Positions 16,387 through 25,293 of a DNA stretch of 64,000 nt are shown here, piece by piece. The stretch covers positions 124,001-188,000 of the forward strand of contig NZ_JTJW01000010.1 in assembly GCF_000805385.1 (NCBI RefSeq). Direction: 5' to 3'. Made by a program: the position numbers and the translations under genes. Source of the stretch: Mycolicibacterium setense (GTDB lineage Bacteria > Actinomycetota > Actinomycetes > Mycobacteriales > Mycobacteriaceae). The notes beneath the pieces are model-generated. The model was not told where the DNA came from, did not search any database, and saw only the letters and a list, made by a program, of their open reading frames with translations. Position 1 is the first letter of the stretch, and each line of letters begins with the position of its first letter.

Positions 16387-17994
16387 ATGAGCGCGCCTCC
16401 GGTATCCGACGCGAGATACACCGCAAACCCGACCGTGGCCGAGACCTGGACGCTTCAGCAGGTCAGCGGCCCGAGCCGGCTGTTCGGCGCGAACGGCCTG
16501 CGGACCGGTCCGGACGGCCGTATCTACATCGCACAGGTCACCGGCAGCCAGATCAGCGCGCTCGACCTGGGAACCGGCCGGCTGGAAACCGTCAGCGCCA
16601 AGGGCGGCGACATCATCGCCCCCGACGACGTGGCGTTCGACGCCAGCGGCAACCTCTATGCCACCGAGGTGATGGACGGACGGGTCAGCGTCCGCGGCGC
16701 CGATGGCACCACCCGGGTACTGCGTGGCGACGTGCCCTCGGCCAACGGCATCACGTTCCATCAGGGCCGCCTGTTCGTCGGGGAGTGCCGCGAGGGCGGT
16801 CGGCTCATGGAGTTCGACCTCGCCGGTGGCGCCCCGCGCATCCTGCTGGAGGACGTGCCCTCGCCCAACGCCATGGAAGTCGGCCCCGACGGGTTGCTCT
16901 ACTTCCCCGTGATGGGGGCCAACGAGATCTGGCGGATAGACCCCGACCAAAACGGCCCTGTCGAGCCGCAGGTGGTGGCAGGTGGGCTCGGGGTTCCGGA
17001 TTCGGTCAAGTTCGACGCCGACGGCCACATCGTCTCGACACAAGTGGCCAGCGGTCAGGTGCTGCGCATCGACCCGCGCAACGGTGAGCAGACGCTGCTG
17101 GCCCAGTTGACCCCCGGTCTGGACAATTGCACCTTCGTCGACGGTCGGCTGTTCGTGTCCAACTTCACCGGTGAGATCACCGAGATCTCGTCAGACGGCG
17201 CTGAGGCGCTGCTGCCGGGAGGGCTGAACTGGCCACTCGACCTGGCCGTGGGCCCGGACGGCAACCTGTATGTCGCCGACGGCACCTACTTCTACCGGGT
17301 CAGCCCAGACGGGACCCTGCAGACCGTCGCCATGCTGTTCTCCCCCGGCTATCCAGGGTTCCTGCGTGGGGTGATCGCCTCGGGCCCAGGAGAATTCATC
17401 GTCACCACCGCCGCCGACACCGTGACCCGTTTCCGCCCCGATGGCGCCGAGGATGAGGTGAGTGAGGTACTCGCCGGCGGCATCGATCAGCCCTACGGCG
17501 TGGCACTGGCCCCCGACGGCTCGGTACTGGTGGTCGAACAGGGTGCGGGACGGCTGCTTTCGGTGCGCGACGGATCCGTCACCGTCCTCGCCTCGGGCCT
17601 GGACACCCCGGTCGGTGTGGCGGTCGGACCCGACGGCGCACCGCTGGTCTCGGTGGCCGGTGCCGTCCTGCGCATCAGCGGCGGAGGTGGCACGCCCCTG
17701 GTCGACGGATTGCGCACCCCGCACGGCATTCTGGTACGCGACGGTGCGCTGTACATCGTCGACTCCGGCAGCAAAGAGGTTGTCGAGTATGACCTGGATA
17801 CGGCGGCCCGCACCACGATCGCCGCCGGGCTGCCGGTCGGCCCACCACCCGGGGTCACCCCGAAGCCGCTGAAAGGTATGCCGCCGTTCTCCGGGCCGCA
17901 GGGCCCGTTCGCCGGGATCGCCGCGGGACCCGATGGCACCCTCTACATTTCGGGCGACGGCGACGGCAGTGTGCTCGCATTGCGGCGGAGTTGA
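16387..17994 (+). CDS. SMP-30/gluconolactonase-like beta-propeller protein
   Basis: A 535-residue protein built from repeated beta-propeller blades of the form VGPDGxLYxxD. There are clear repeats such as GLRTGPDGRIYIA, LAVGPDGNLYVAD, VALAPDGSVLVVE and IAAGPDGTLYISG. The length suggests two SMP-30/Vgb-like domains. Family members hydrolyse lactones or aryl-esters, so a role opening a lactone made by the Baeyer-Villiger enzyme is attractive but unproven. No signal peptide is seen. The ATG at 16387 was preferred over the TTG at 16369, which has no properly spaced ribosome site. Confidence 0.8.
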   Translation: MSAPPVSDARYTANPTVAETWTLQQVSGPSRLFGANGLRTGPDGRIYIAQVTGSQISALDLGTGRLETVSAKGGDIIAPDDVAFDASGNLYATEVMDGRVSVRGADGTTRVLRGDVPSANGITFHQGRLFVGECREGGRLMEFDLAGGAPRILLEDVPSPNAMEVGPDGLLYFPVMGANEIWRIDPDQNGPVEPQVVAGGLGVPDSVKFDADGHIVSTQVASGQVLRIDPRNGEQTLLAQLTPGLDNCTFVDGRLFVSNFTGEITEISSDGAEALLPGGLNWPLDLAVGPDGNLYVADGTYFYRVSPDGTLQTVAMLFSPGYPGFLRGVIASGPGEFIVTTAADTVTRFRPDGAEDEVSEVLAGGIDQPYGVALAPDGSVLVVEQGAGRLLSVRDGSVTVLASGLDTPVGVAVGPDGAPLVSVAGAVLRISGGGGTPLVDGLRTPHGILVRDGALYIVDSGSKEVVEYDLDTAARTTIAAGLPVGPPPGVTPKPLKGMPPFSGPQGPFAGIAAGPDGTLYISGDGDGSVLALRRS

Positions 17995-18001
17995 TCGAAT
18001 T

Positions 18002-18739
18002 ATGACAATCACCCCAGCGGATCACCGCTACCTGCAGGTCGCACGCACCCTTCGCAAGGAAATCGTCGACGGGGTCTACCCGGTGGGCTCTCAACTGCCC
18101 ACCGAGCACGAACTGTGCGAGCGCTTCGAGGTGAGCCGCTACACCGTGCGCGAGGCGTTACGGCGGCTGCGCGACGACAACCTCGTCACCTCGCGGCCAC
18201 GAGCCGGCACCACCGTCGCGCCCAGGGCCGCGACCAATACCTATGCCCAGGACGTGGTCTCGATCAACGACCTGCTGGCGTTCGCCACCGGAGCCCAATT
18301 CACCATCGAGTCCAATGCGATGGTCACGATCGACGAGGAGCTGGCCGGGCGCACCGGGCTTCCGCTCGGGGAGCAGTGGCTGGCGGTGCGCGGCTACCGG
18401 CAGTCCGAGGACGATCCCGCACCGGTGTGCCGTACCGAGTACTACATCAACCGCGCCTTCGCCGCGGTCGGGCGGATGCTGCAGCGACATTCCGGCCCGA
18501 TCTTCCCACTGATCGAAGACCTGTTCGGGGTCAGCATCGTCGAAGTGCACCAAGAGATTTCAGCGATCGTCACCTCAACCGAGCTCGCGGCGGGCCTCAA
18601 GGTCGCGGCGGGCACCGCGGCCCTGCAGATGCAGCGCACCTATACGACGTCCGACGGGGAGATCGCTCAGGTCACCGTGAACACCCACCCGTCGGATCGG
18701 TTCCGTCACGCCATGACGATGCGCCGGGTCAAGGGCTGA
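18002..18739 (+). CDS. GntR/HutC-family transcriptional regulator (UTRA domain)
   Basis: A DNA-binding repressor of 245 residues. The N-terminal winged helix-turn-helix (about 10-75) includes GVYPVGSQLPTEHELCERF and VSRYTVREALRRL. The C-terminal part (about 90-245) fits the UTRA ligand-binding domain, including RTEYYINRAF and the closing TVNTHPSDRFRHAM. The start lies 7 bases after the SMP-30-like gene and the stop 4 bases before the ligase, so it is part of the plus-strand operon. It is the likely local regulator, possibly acting at the palindromes near 16260 and 16355. The effector may be an acyl-CoA or the growth substrate. Confidence 0.9.
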   Translation: MTITPADHRYLQVARTLRKEIVDGVYPVGSQLPTEHELCERFEVSRYTVREALRRLRDDNLVTSRPRAGTTVAPRAATNTYAQDVVSINDLLAFATGAQFTIESNAMVTIDEELAGRTGLPLGEQWLAVRGYRQSEDDPAPVCRTEYYINRAFAAVGRMLQRHSGPIFPLIEDLFGVSIVEVHQEISAIVTSTELAAGLKVAAGTAALQMQRTYTTSDGEIAQVTVNTHPSDRFRHAMTMRRVKG

Positions 18740-18743
18740 GGCC

Positions 18744-20309
18744 GTGGTGCGAAGCCTGGTGCGACAGGACGAGGCACGTACCGCCGACGCCTATGCCCGC
18801 GGGCTGTGGGTGTCGACCACCTTGGCCGACGCGCTGGCCGCCGCGGCGCACGACGAGCCCGACCGAGTGCTGCTGATCGACGGCGAGATCGCCCTGACGG
18901 CCCGCGAATTGCACGAGCGGGCACGGGCTCTGGCGATGCAGCTGGGCGACTGGATGCCGGCGGGCAGCGTGGTGTCCTTCATGCTGCCCAACTGGTACGA
19001 GGCGGCCATCATCTACCTGGGCGCCACGTTGGCGGGAATGGCGGTCAACCCGATTCTGCCGTCGCTGCGCGACCGGGAGCTGTGCTTCATTCTCGATGAC
19101 GCACAGAGCCGGGCGATCTTCATTCCCGCCGAGTTCGGTAATCATGACTACGCCGCGATGCTCACCCGGGTCTGCAGCCGGATGGAATCACCGCCGCACG
19201 TGGTGGTGCTGCGGGGCGATCCGGGACCGCACCGGGCATTCGACAGCCTTCCCGCGGCAGCCGACCGTGCACTGCCGGCACTCGATCCGGATGACATCCG
19301 GATGATCATGTACACCTCGGGCACCACCGGTCGCCCCAAAGGCGTCCTGCACAGCCACAATTCGATCCATGCACTGATCCGGCAACTGCACGAGCACTGG
19401 ATGATCGACCCCGGCGACACCTTCCTGGTGCCCTCTCCCATCGCCCACATCGGCGGCTCCATCTATGCCTTCGAATGCCCGCTGCTACTGGGCAGCACCG
19501 CGGTGCTGATGCAACGCTGGAACGCCGAGGCCGGAGTGGCCTCGATGACCGCGAACGGCTGCACCCACATGGCCGGGGCGACACCGTTTCTGGAACAACT
19601 GCTGGGTGCCGCCGAGCAGGCCGGCACCCGGCTGCCCGACCTCAAGGTGTTCATCTGCGGCGGCGCATCGGTGCCTCCATCCCTCATCCGGCGGGCGTCG
19701 GACTACTTCGAACGCGCCCTGGTCAGCCGGGTCTACGGTTCTACCGAGGTGCCCGTCACCACCGTCGGCTCATTGGCACCGAGGAGCGTCGAGCACGCCG
19801 CGGAGACCGACGGCCGTCCCGGCATCGCCGAGGTCCGGCTGGTTTCCGGCGAGATCCGCGCCCGCGGTCCCCAGATGCTGCGGGGCTACCTGCACCCCGA
19901 GGACGAGATCGAATCCTTCGACGAGGACGGCTTTTTCCGCACCGGAGACCTCGGCCGATGGGTGGACGGCGATTACCTTCAGGTGACCGGTCGGGCCAAG
20001 GACCTCATCATCCGCAACGGCGAGAACATCTCGCCCAAGGAAGTCGAGGACATCCTGGTCGGTCAACTCGGCATCACCGAGGCCGCCGTGGTGGGCCTGC
20101 CCGATGACCGCACCGGGGAACGGGCCTGCGCAGTTCTGGTGACCGCCGACGGCCATCGCCCGGATGTGGCCGAATTGGGCCGGGTGCTGGCCGAACACGG
20201 GCTCGCCCGGTTCAAGACACCCGAGCAGGTGGAGGTCTGGGATGCTCTGCCGAAGAACGATGCGGGCAAAGTACTCAAGCACCACATCCGAGCGACGCTG
20301 AAGGGTTGA
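18744..20309 (+). CDS. Acyl-CoA synthetase (AMP-binding), FadD-like
   Basis: It activates a carboxylic acid to its CoA thioester via an acyl-adenylate. In the 521-residue protein the P-loop-like motif MYTSGTTGRPKG is near residue 190, the adenylate region VYGSTEVP follows, then FFRTGDLGRW, and the C-terminal ends with ALPKNDAGKVLKHHI, whose lysine is the catalytic one. The GTG at 18744 follows the GntR stop by 4 bases. In the cluster it is one of two ligases, so it probably loads the starting acid or a ring-opened product. The substrate is unknown. Confidence 0.93.
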   Translation: MVRSLVRQDEARTADAYARGLWVSTTLADALAAAAHDEPDRVLLIDGEIALTARELHERARALAMQLGDWMPAGSVVSFMLPNWYEAAIIYLGATLAGMAVNPILPSLRDRELCFILDDAQSRAIFIPAEFGNHDYAAMLTRVCSRMESPPHVVVLRGDPGPHRAFDSLPAAADRALPALDPDDIRMIMYTSGTTGRPKGVLHSHNSIHALIRQLHEHWMIDPGDTFLVPSPIAHIGGSIYAFECPLLLGSTAVLMQRWNAEAGVASMTANGCTHMAGATPFLEQLLGAAEQAGTRLPDLKVFICGGASVPPSLIRRASDYFERALVSRVYGSTEVPVTTVGSLAPRSVEHAAETDGRPGIAEVRLVSGEIRARGPQMLRGYLHPEDEIESFDEDGFFRTGDLGRWVDGDYLQVTGRAKDLIIRNGENISPKEVEDILVGQLGITEAAVVGLPDDRTGERACAVLVTADGHRPDVAELGRVLAEHGLARFKTPEQVEVWDALPKNDAGKVLKHHIRATLKG

Positions 20310-21088
20310 CCGAAATGCAGGTTGCGATCGTCACCGGGGCCAGCAGCGGTATCGGATTCGGCTGTGCCACCGCGCTTGCCGCCGCGGGCATGGCGGTGCT
20401 CGGCGCCGGACGCGACGAGGACCGACTGGCCGAACTGGAACGCGCGATCGGCGATCCGGAGCGGGTGGAGACCATCGCGGCGGACCTGACCTCCGACGAC
20501 GGCCCGAGCCGAGTGGTCGAGGCGGCCGTGCGACGCTGGGGCCACGTCGACTTCCTGATCAACAATGCCGGCATCGGCAGTCCCAAACCCCTGCATGAAA
20601 CCGATGACGACACCCTCGACTACTTCCTGGGGATCATGCTGCGCGCCCCCTTCCGGCTGGCACGAGATGTGCTGCCGCACATGGGCCCCGGTTCGGCGAT
20701 CATCAACGTCACCTCGACCTTCGCCGTCGTCGGAGGGCTGCGCGGCGGCGCGTACTCGGCCGCCAAGGGCGGGTTGACGGCGCTGACCACCCACATCGCT
20801 TGCCAGTACGGTGCACAGGGCATCCGGTGCAACGCGGTGGCTCCGGGTGTGACGGTGACGCCGATGGTCGAGCACCGCCTCCAGGACGACGGATTCCGCA
20901 AGATGCAGACCGAGATGACCCCGCACACCCGTCTCGGCCGGGTGGAGGACATCGCATCCACCGTGGCATTCCTGTGCTCCGAGGGCGGCAGCTTCATCAA
21001 CGGCCAGACGATCGTCGTCGACGGTGGTTGGAGTTCGACGAAATACCTTTCCGACTTCGCACTGAACGCAAAGTGGACTGCGCAATGA
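20306..21088 (+). CDS. Short-chain dehydrogenase/reductase
   Basis: A classical 260-residue SDR. Cofactor motif TGASSGIGFG is near residue 10, followed by NNAG, the catalytic region TSTFAVVGGLRGGAYSAAK, and C-terminal FINGQTIVVDGGW. The TTG at 20306 overlaps the ligase stop (TTGA), matching the coupling seen across the cluster. An ATG nine bases later (20315) is an equally good start. The 3' end overlaps the next ligase by four bases (ATGA). Its job is a ketone/alcohol step on a pathway intermediate; direction and substrate cannot be told. Confidence 0.9.
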   Translation: MTEMQVAIVTGASSGIGFGCATALAAAGMAVLGAGRDEDRLAELERAIGDPERVETIAADLTSDDGPSRVVEAAVRRWGHVDFLINNAGIGSPKPLHETDDDTLDYFLGIMLRAPFRLARDVLPHMGPGSAIINVTSTFAVVGGLRGGAYSAAKGGLTALTTHIACQYGAQGIRCNAVAPGVTVTPMVEHRLQDDGFRKMQTEMTPHTRLGRVEDIASTVAFLCSEGGSFINGQTIVVDGGWSSTKYLSDFALNAKWTAQ

Positions 21089-22566
21089 ATATGTTCGCCG
21101 TACTCGACCAGGCGGCAGCGCGTTTCGGTGATCGGGGTGCGCTGTTCCTCGGCGAACGTCAACTCCTGACGTGGGCGCAGTTGCGCGATCGGGTGCTACG
21201 GCTGGCCACCTCGCTGAAGACGCTCGGTGATCGTGGCACCCGCGTCGCCGTCGCGAGTGAGAACCGGCCCGAGATCGTCGAGCTGATGTTCGCCATCTGG
21301 GCGGCCGAATGCGTCTTCGTCCCCATCAACTACAAGCTGCATCCCCGCGAGATGGCGGACATCCTGGCCGATTCCGGTGCGGCCCAGGTGTTCGCGTCGG
21401 CCAAGATCGCGGACGGCCTGGCGGCCGTCACCGATGTCCCGGTCGAGATCATCGGCAGCCAGTCCTACTCGGACCTGTTCAACGCCGAGCCGGCGACCCC
21501 GCCGGCGACCGATCCGGATACCCTGGCGTGGCTGTTCTATACCAGCGGCACCACCGGAAAGTCCAAGGGCGCCATGCTGTCCCACCGCAACCTGATGGCG
21601 ATGACGGTGGCGCACCTGGCCGATTTCGACGATCCGGATGAGAATTGCGCGCTGATCCATGGCGCCCCGATGTCGCACGGCTCCGGCCTGTACATCCCGC
21701 CCTACGTGCTGCGCGGCGCCCGCCAGGTGGTGCCCGAATCTGCCGCATTCGAGCCCGACGAGTTCCTGGACCTGTGTGGCCAACACCCGGGCAGCAGCGC
21801 CTTTCTCGCGCCGACCATGGTGCAGCGCCTCATCCAGACCGGCCGGCCCCGCCCGCAGAACCTGAAAACCGTGGTCTACGGGGGCGGACCGATGTACGTC
21901 GACAGCCTCAAGAAGGCACTGGCCGCCTACGGTCCGATTTTTGTGCAGCTCTACGGGCAGGGCGAGGCACCGATGACGATCACCGGTCTGCGCAGGAGCG
22001 ATCACATTGGCGCCGACGACGCGACGCTGGGCTCGGTCGGGTATCCGCGTTCGGGCGTGGAAGTTGCCGTGCTGAGCGAGACCGGCGAGCCGGCGGCCGT
22101 CGACGAGATCGGCGAGATCGTCTGCCGCGGCGACGTCGTGATGTCCGGCTACTGGAACAACCCGGCCGCCACCGCCGCCACGCTCAAGGACGGCTGGCTG
22201 CACACCGGCGACATGGGTTCCTTCGATGCCCGCGGCTATCTCACCCTGCGTGACCGCTCCAAGGACGTGGTGATCAGCGGCGGCAGCAACATCTATCCCC
22301 GCGAGGTGGAGGAAGCGCTGCTGGAGCATCCCGACGTGGTCGAGGCCGGCGTCGTGGGTGCGCCCGACGCCGATTGGGGTGAGGTGGTGGTCGCGTTCGT
22401 GGTGGGCTCCGGGACCAACAGCGTGGACGCCGCTGCGCTCGATGCGCACCTGCTGGAACGCATCGCCCGGTTCAAACGGCCCAAGCGCTACGAGTTCATC
22501 GACGCACTGCCGAAGAACAGCTACGGCAAAGTGCTCAAACGCGAACTGCGCGCGCGTCTGGTTTGA
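21085..22566 (+). CDS. Acyl-CoA synthetase (AMP-binding), FadD-like
   Basis: The second adenylate-forming ligase of the plus-strand operon, 493 residues. It shows LFYTSGTTGKSKGAMLSHRNL near residue 155, LYGQGEAPMTI for the adenylate pocket, WLHTGDMGSFD, the hinge RDRSKDVVISGG, and the catalytic lysine in LPKNSYGKVLKREL. The ATG at 21085 overlaps the SDR stop; the longer in-frame extension upstream lies inside the SDR gene and was rejected. Two ligases in one operon suggest two acid intermediates, for instance the substrate and a later ring-cleavage acid. Confidence 0.93.
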   Translation: MNMFAVLDQAAARFGDRGALFLGERQLLTWAQLRDRVLRLATSLKTLGDRGTRVAVASENRPEIVELMFAIWAAECVFVPINYKLHPREMADILADSGAAQVFASAKIADGLAAVTDVPVEIIGSQSYSDLFNAEPATPPATDPDTLAWLFYTSGTTGKSKGAMLSHRNLMAMTVAHLADFDDPDENCALIHGAPMSHGSGLYIPPYVLRGARQVVPESAAFEPDEFLDLCGQHPGSSAFLAPTMVQRLIQTGRPRPQNLKTVVYGGGPMYVDSLKKALAAYGPIFVQLYGQGEAPMTITGLRRSDHIGADDATLGSVGYPRSGVEVAVLSETGEPAAVDEIGEIVCRGDVVMSGYWNNPAATAATLKDGWLHTGDMGSFDARGYLTLRDRSKDVVISGGSNIYPREVEEALLEHPDVVEAGVVGAPDADWGEVVVAFVVGSGTNSVDAAALDAHLLERIARFKRPKRYEFIDALPKNSYGKVLKRELRARLV

Positions 22567-22569
22567 CTC

Positions 22570-23643
22570 TCACCACATCAGGCCGCGGATCAGCTCTGTC
22601 GGCGGGATATCCTCGGCGGCAACCAATCCCGACGGTGCGCGGCATACCCAGTCGATGGCATTGACCACCCGGGCGGCTGTGGACAAGCACCCGGCGTCGG
22701 TCACGTCGAGGACCGGATGGGAGAGGCTGGTGCTCATCTCGATGCGCGGCTCGCCCTCGACGATCACCTTGTGAATGCCGGACTGCCCCTCGGGCGGGTA
22801 CTCCCAATCCGGCGCCGCCGCAGGCGTGAGCCGGGTGGTGTGCTCGACGGTGATCACCGGCACGCCGCCGCGCAATCCTTCGGCGGCGAAACGGGTTCCG
22901 GCCAGCTGCCCCGGCTCGACGGTCATCATCGTGCAGTCGATGCGCTCGGTGGCATACCACGGCTCGAATCGCTGACCCACCTCGTCGAGTTCCACCCCGA
23001 TGCGATCGGCGAGGTTGCGTACCAGGCCGCCGAACATCGACGTGATCACCCCGGGCTGGAATGCCATCGGCAGGTCGTCATCCGGTGTGGTGCCGAAACC
23101 CATGGCGGTGCCGGTGTATTCGTAGTCGTCGTAATTGCCGTAATCGAAGATCTCCTTGACCGTCACCGACTCGGCGCGAGTGACCAGGCTGAGCGCCGCG
23201 TACACCGCGGTATCGCCCGAGAAGCCGGGGTCGATGCCGTTGACATACAGCGTGGAATTCCCCGCGGCACATGCCTTCTCAAGCGGCACCCGCAACCAGT
23301 CGTCGGCCTGGCGCGGTGTCACCAGCCACACCATCGAGGTGCCGACCACATTGATACCGGCCGCCAGGAACCGTGACATCTGTTCGATGGCCTCCATCGG
23401 GCGGGTCTCGCCCAACGCCGTGTACACCACGCAATCGGGGCCGAGCGCGATGAGCGCATCGATGTCGTCGGTCGCGACGACGCCCGTCGGCGCAGGGTGT
23501 CCACACAGTTCGGCGGCGTCGCGCCCGATCTTGTCCGGCCCGGCGGCATGGACACCGACCAACGACAGATCGGGCCTGCCGATGATCGCCGCCAGAGAAT
23601 GCCTACCGACATTGCCTGTCGAGAACTGAACCACTCTGCGCAT
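22570..23643 (-). CDS. DapB-N-type NAD(P)-dependent dehydrogenase (copy 1)
   Basis: A 357-residue Rossmann-fold oxidoreductase of the dihydrodipicolinate-reductase-like group common in mycobacteria. The N-terminal nucleotide fold is VVQFSTGNVGRHSLAAIIGRP, followed by GVHAAGPDKIGRDAAELCG, and ends with a C-terminal catalytic-like domain. True DapB enzymes are about 250 residues, so lysine biosynthesis is unlikely. Relatives include 2,4-diaminopentanoate dehydrogenase. It is divergent from a paralogue at 23696, with a palindrome between them, and converges on the ligase with a 3-base gap. Function is unknown, and it may belong to the catabolic cluster. Confidence 0.82.
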   Translation of the reverse strand: MRRVVQFSTGNVGRHSLAAIIGRPDLSLVGVHAAGPDKIGRDAAELCGHPAPTGVVATDDIDALIALGPDCVVYTALGETRPMEAIEQMSRFLAAGINVVGTSMVWLVTPRQADDWLRVPLEKACAAGNSTLYVNGIDPGFSGDTAVYAALSLVTRAESVTVKEIFDYGNYDDYEYTGTAMGFGTTPDDDLPMAFQPGVITSMFGGLVRNLADRIGVELDEVGQRFEPWYATERIDCTMMTVEPGQLAGTRFAAEGLRGGVPVITVEHTTRLTPAAAPDWEYPPEGQSGIHKVIVEGEPRIEMSTSLSHPVLDVTDAGCLSTAARVVNAIDWVCRAPSGLVAAEDIPPTELIRGLMW

Positions 23644-23653
23644 CCCGTCAACC

Positions 23654-23676
23654 TATATTGTTGACTTCAGTCAGCA
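23654..23676. promoter_or_regulatory. Inverted repeat and -10-like hexamer between divergent dehydrogenases
   Basis: TGTTGACT (23659-23666), TC, AGTCAGCA (23669-23676) is an 8-base inverted repeat with one mismatch. It abuts a TATATT hexamer (23654-23659), in the 52-base gap between divergent start codons. It looks like the operator of a dimeric regulator. No dedicated regulator gene is adjacent. Confidence 0.6.
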
Positions 23677-23695
23677 GAAGGGGCCGGGAAACGAG

Positions 23696-24754
23696 ATGCC
23701 GGAGAAGACTTATCGCGTGATCCAATGGATGACCGGCGACGTGGGCCAGGTCGGGATACGTCATTTCGCCGACAACCCGGTGTTCGACCTCGTCGGTGTC
23801 CTGGTCCACACACCGGAGAAGGTCGGCAAGGATGCCGGCGACATCGTCGGCATCGCTCCCACCGGCGTCATCACCACCGACGACGTCGAATCCATCACCG
23901 CACTCGACGCGGACTGCGTGTTCTACACGCCGGTGATCATGGATGTCGACACGGTGTGCCGCCTGCTGCGGTCCGGCAAGAACGTCGTCACCACCAGCGG
24001 CTTTTTCCACCCGTCACCGGATTTCGCGGCGGATGCCGAGAAGATCCGTGCGGCCTGCGAAGACGGCGGAGCATCGTTTCACGGCGGCGGAATCCACCCC
24101 GGCTACGCCGGGGACATCCTGCCGCTCACCCTGTCCAGGGTGATGAACAGGATCGACGCCATTCATGTGTACGAGGTCGTCGACGTCCTGAAAGATGCGC
24201 CGATCGACCACATCGATTGGATGGGATTCGGCAAGGACAAGGACAAATTCCTCACCGAGCCAACCATTCTGGGCCTCGGACAGCCGTTCTTCGCCCAGTC
24301 GATGCACATGATCGCCGACGGCCTCGGCGTCACCATCGACGAGGTGACCGCCGCCGAGGTCGGCGTCGCGACCGCGGTCGCGGACATCCCGCACGACGAG
24401 GGCGTGATCCCGAAGGGCACGGTCGCCGCCCAGCGGCACCAATGGACCGCGTGGGTGGGCGGGCGACCACTCATCACCCTGCACGCGATCTATGTGACCG
24501 CGGGACCCGACGGACTCGAACCTGCGTGGGACTGGGGCGAGACCCGGTACGAGATCGTGATCGAGGGCGACCCGGCGACCGAGCTGACCCTCAAGGGCGT
24601 CAGGCGGGCCGACGGCACCATGTCCCATCCCGGCTACGACTGGACGGCCATGGGTGCGATCAACGCGATACCCGATGTGTGTGATGCCCCGCCCGGCTGG
24701 CTCAATCACCTCGATCTGGGCCTCATCCGCCCCCGCGGACTCGTCCGCCGATGA
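23696..24754 (+). CDS. DapB-N-type NAD(P)-dependent dehydrogenase (copy 2)
   Basis: A 352-residue paralogue of the divergent gene, with nucleotide fold YRVIQWMTGDVGQVGIRHFAD, then GVLVHTPEKVGKDAGDIVG and the shared HGGGIHPGYAGDILPL segment. The two proteins share length and motif order but are clearly diverged, so they may act on different substrates or form a heteromer. The ATG at 23696 is the first start after the intergenic palindrome. It ends just before a strong two-way terminator hairpin, which marks the right border of the catabolic island. Confidence 0.82.
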   Translation: MPEKTYRVIQWMTGDVGQVGIRHFADNPVFDLVGVLVHTPEKVGKDAGDIVGIAPTGVITTDDVESITALDADCVFYTPVIMDVDTVCRLLRSGKNVVTTSGFFHPSPDFAADAEKIRAACEDGGASFHGGGIHPGYAGDILPLTLSRVMNRIDAIHVYEVVDVLKDAPIDHIDWMGFGKDKDKFLTEPTILGLGQPFFAQSMHMIADGLGVTIDEVTAAEVGVATAVADIPHDEGVIPKGTVAAQRHQWTAWVGGRPLITLHAIYVTAGPDGLEPAWDWGETRYEIVIEGDPATELTLKGVRRADGTMSHPGYDWTAMGAINAIPDVCDAPPGWLNHLDLGLIRPRGLVRR

Positions 24755-24766
24755 CCGCCCGATCCC

Positions 24767-24848
24767 CGTAACGCGCGAGCAGACGCGGAGTCGCACAAAA
24801 CTGGCTGCAAAAGTGCGACTCTGCGTCTGCTCGCGAGAGAACGTTACG
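24767..24848. terminator. Bidirectional hairpin terminator between convergent genes
   Basis: A 23-base arm at 24774-24796 pairs with 24813-24835, with a single G-U pair and a 16-base loop. An outer 7-base stem (CGTAACG 24767-24773 with CGTTACG 24842-24848) encloses it. The loop ends are A-rich and there is no long U-run. Position between two convergent genes supports termination in both directions. Confidence 0.8.
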
Positions 24849-25290
24849 ACGCGTAGAGCGCCTTGAACTTGTTGAGCGACTGCTGGATATCACCCTTGAG
24901 TGCCGCCGCGACCACCATGCCGATGGGCCCGAACAGGGCCGGCCCCCCGAGGTGGACGTCGAAGGAGACCTTGGCACCGTCCCCTCCATCAACGGCGGCC
25001 GGCGTGATCTTTCCGATCAGCTTGACCTTTACCCCGCCACGGCCATCGCCGTTGAGGGTCAGGGACTGCGGCGGCTTGTAATTCACCAGCGTCCACTTCA
25101 CGCGGTTCAGCATGCCCTTGACTTCGACGATCGAGTCGATGACCGTGCCCTTTTCCAGGGTCTCGGGCAACTCCGACCGCCAAGCGCGGTGAATGCTCAG
25201 CCATTGGTCGTAACGGGACAGATCAGAGGCGTACTCCCACGCCTTCTCCGGCGGCAACGGAACATCGACGGAGACAGACAATTTAGCCAT
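24844..25290 (-). CDS. SRPBCC-fold toxin of Rv0909/Rv0910-type pair
   Basis: A 148-residue START/SRPBCC-fold protein matching what I recall of M. tuberculosis Rv0910, listed as the toxin of a type II pair with Rv0909. Clear shared segments are DVPLPPEKAWEYASDLSRYDQWLSIH, VEVKGMLNRVKWT and DVHLGGPALFGPIGMVVAAAL. The start lies 3 bases after the antitoxin stop, the expected antitoxin-then-toxin order. The molecular target is not established. The SRPBCC fold usually binds hydrophobic ligands, so an alternative role outside toxicity is possible. Confidence 0.85.
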   Translation of the reverse strand: MAKLSVSVDVPLPPEKAWEYASDLSRYDQWLSIHRAWRSELPETLEKGTVIDSIVEVKGMLNRVKWTLVNYKPPQSLTLNGDGRGGVKVKLIGKITPAAVDGGDGAKVSFDVHLGGPALFGPIGMVVAAALKGDIQQSLNKFKALYAS

Positions 25291-25293
25291 AGG

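Noticed and set aside
20800..21084. N-terminal fusion extending the second ligase into the SDR gene
   Set aside because: The added residues are an off-frame reading of the SDR; the ATG at 21085 with ATGA overlap gives the normal ligase start.
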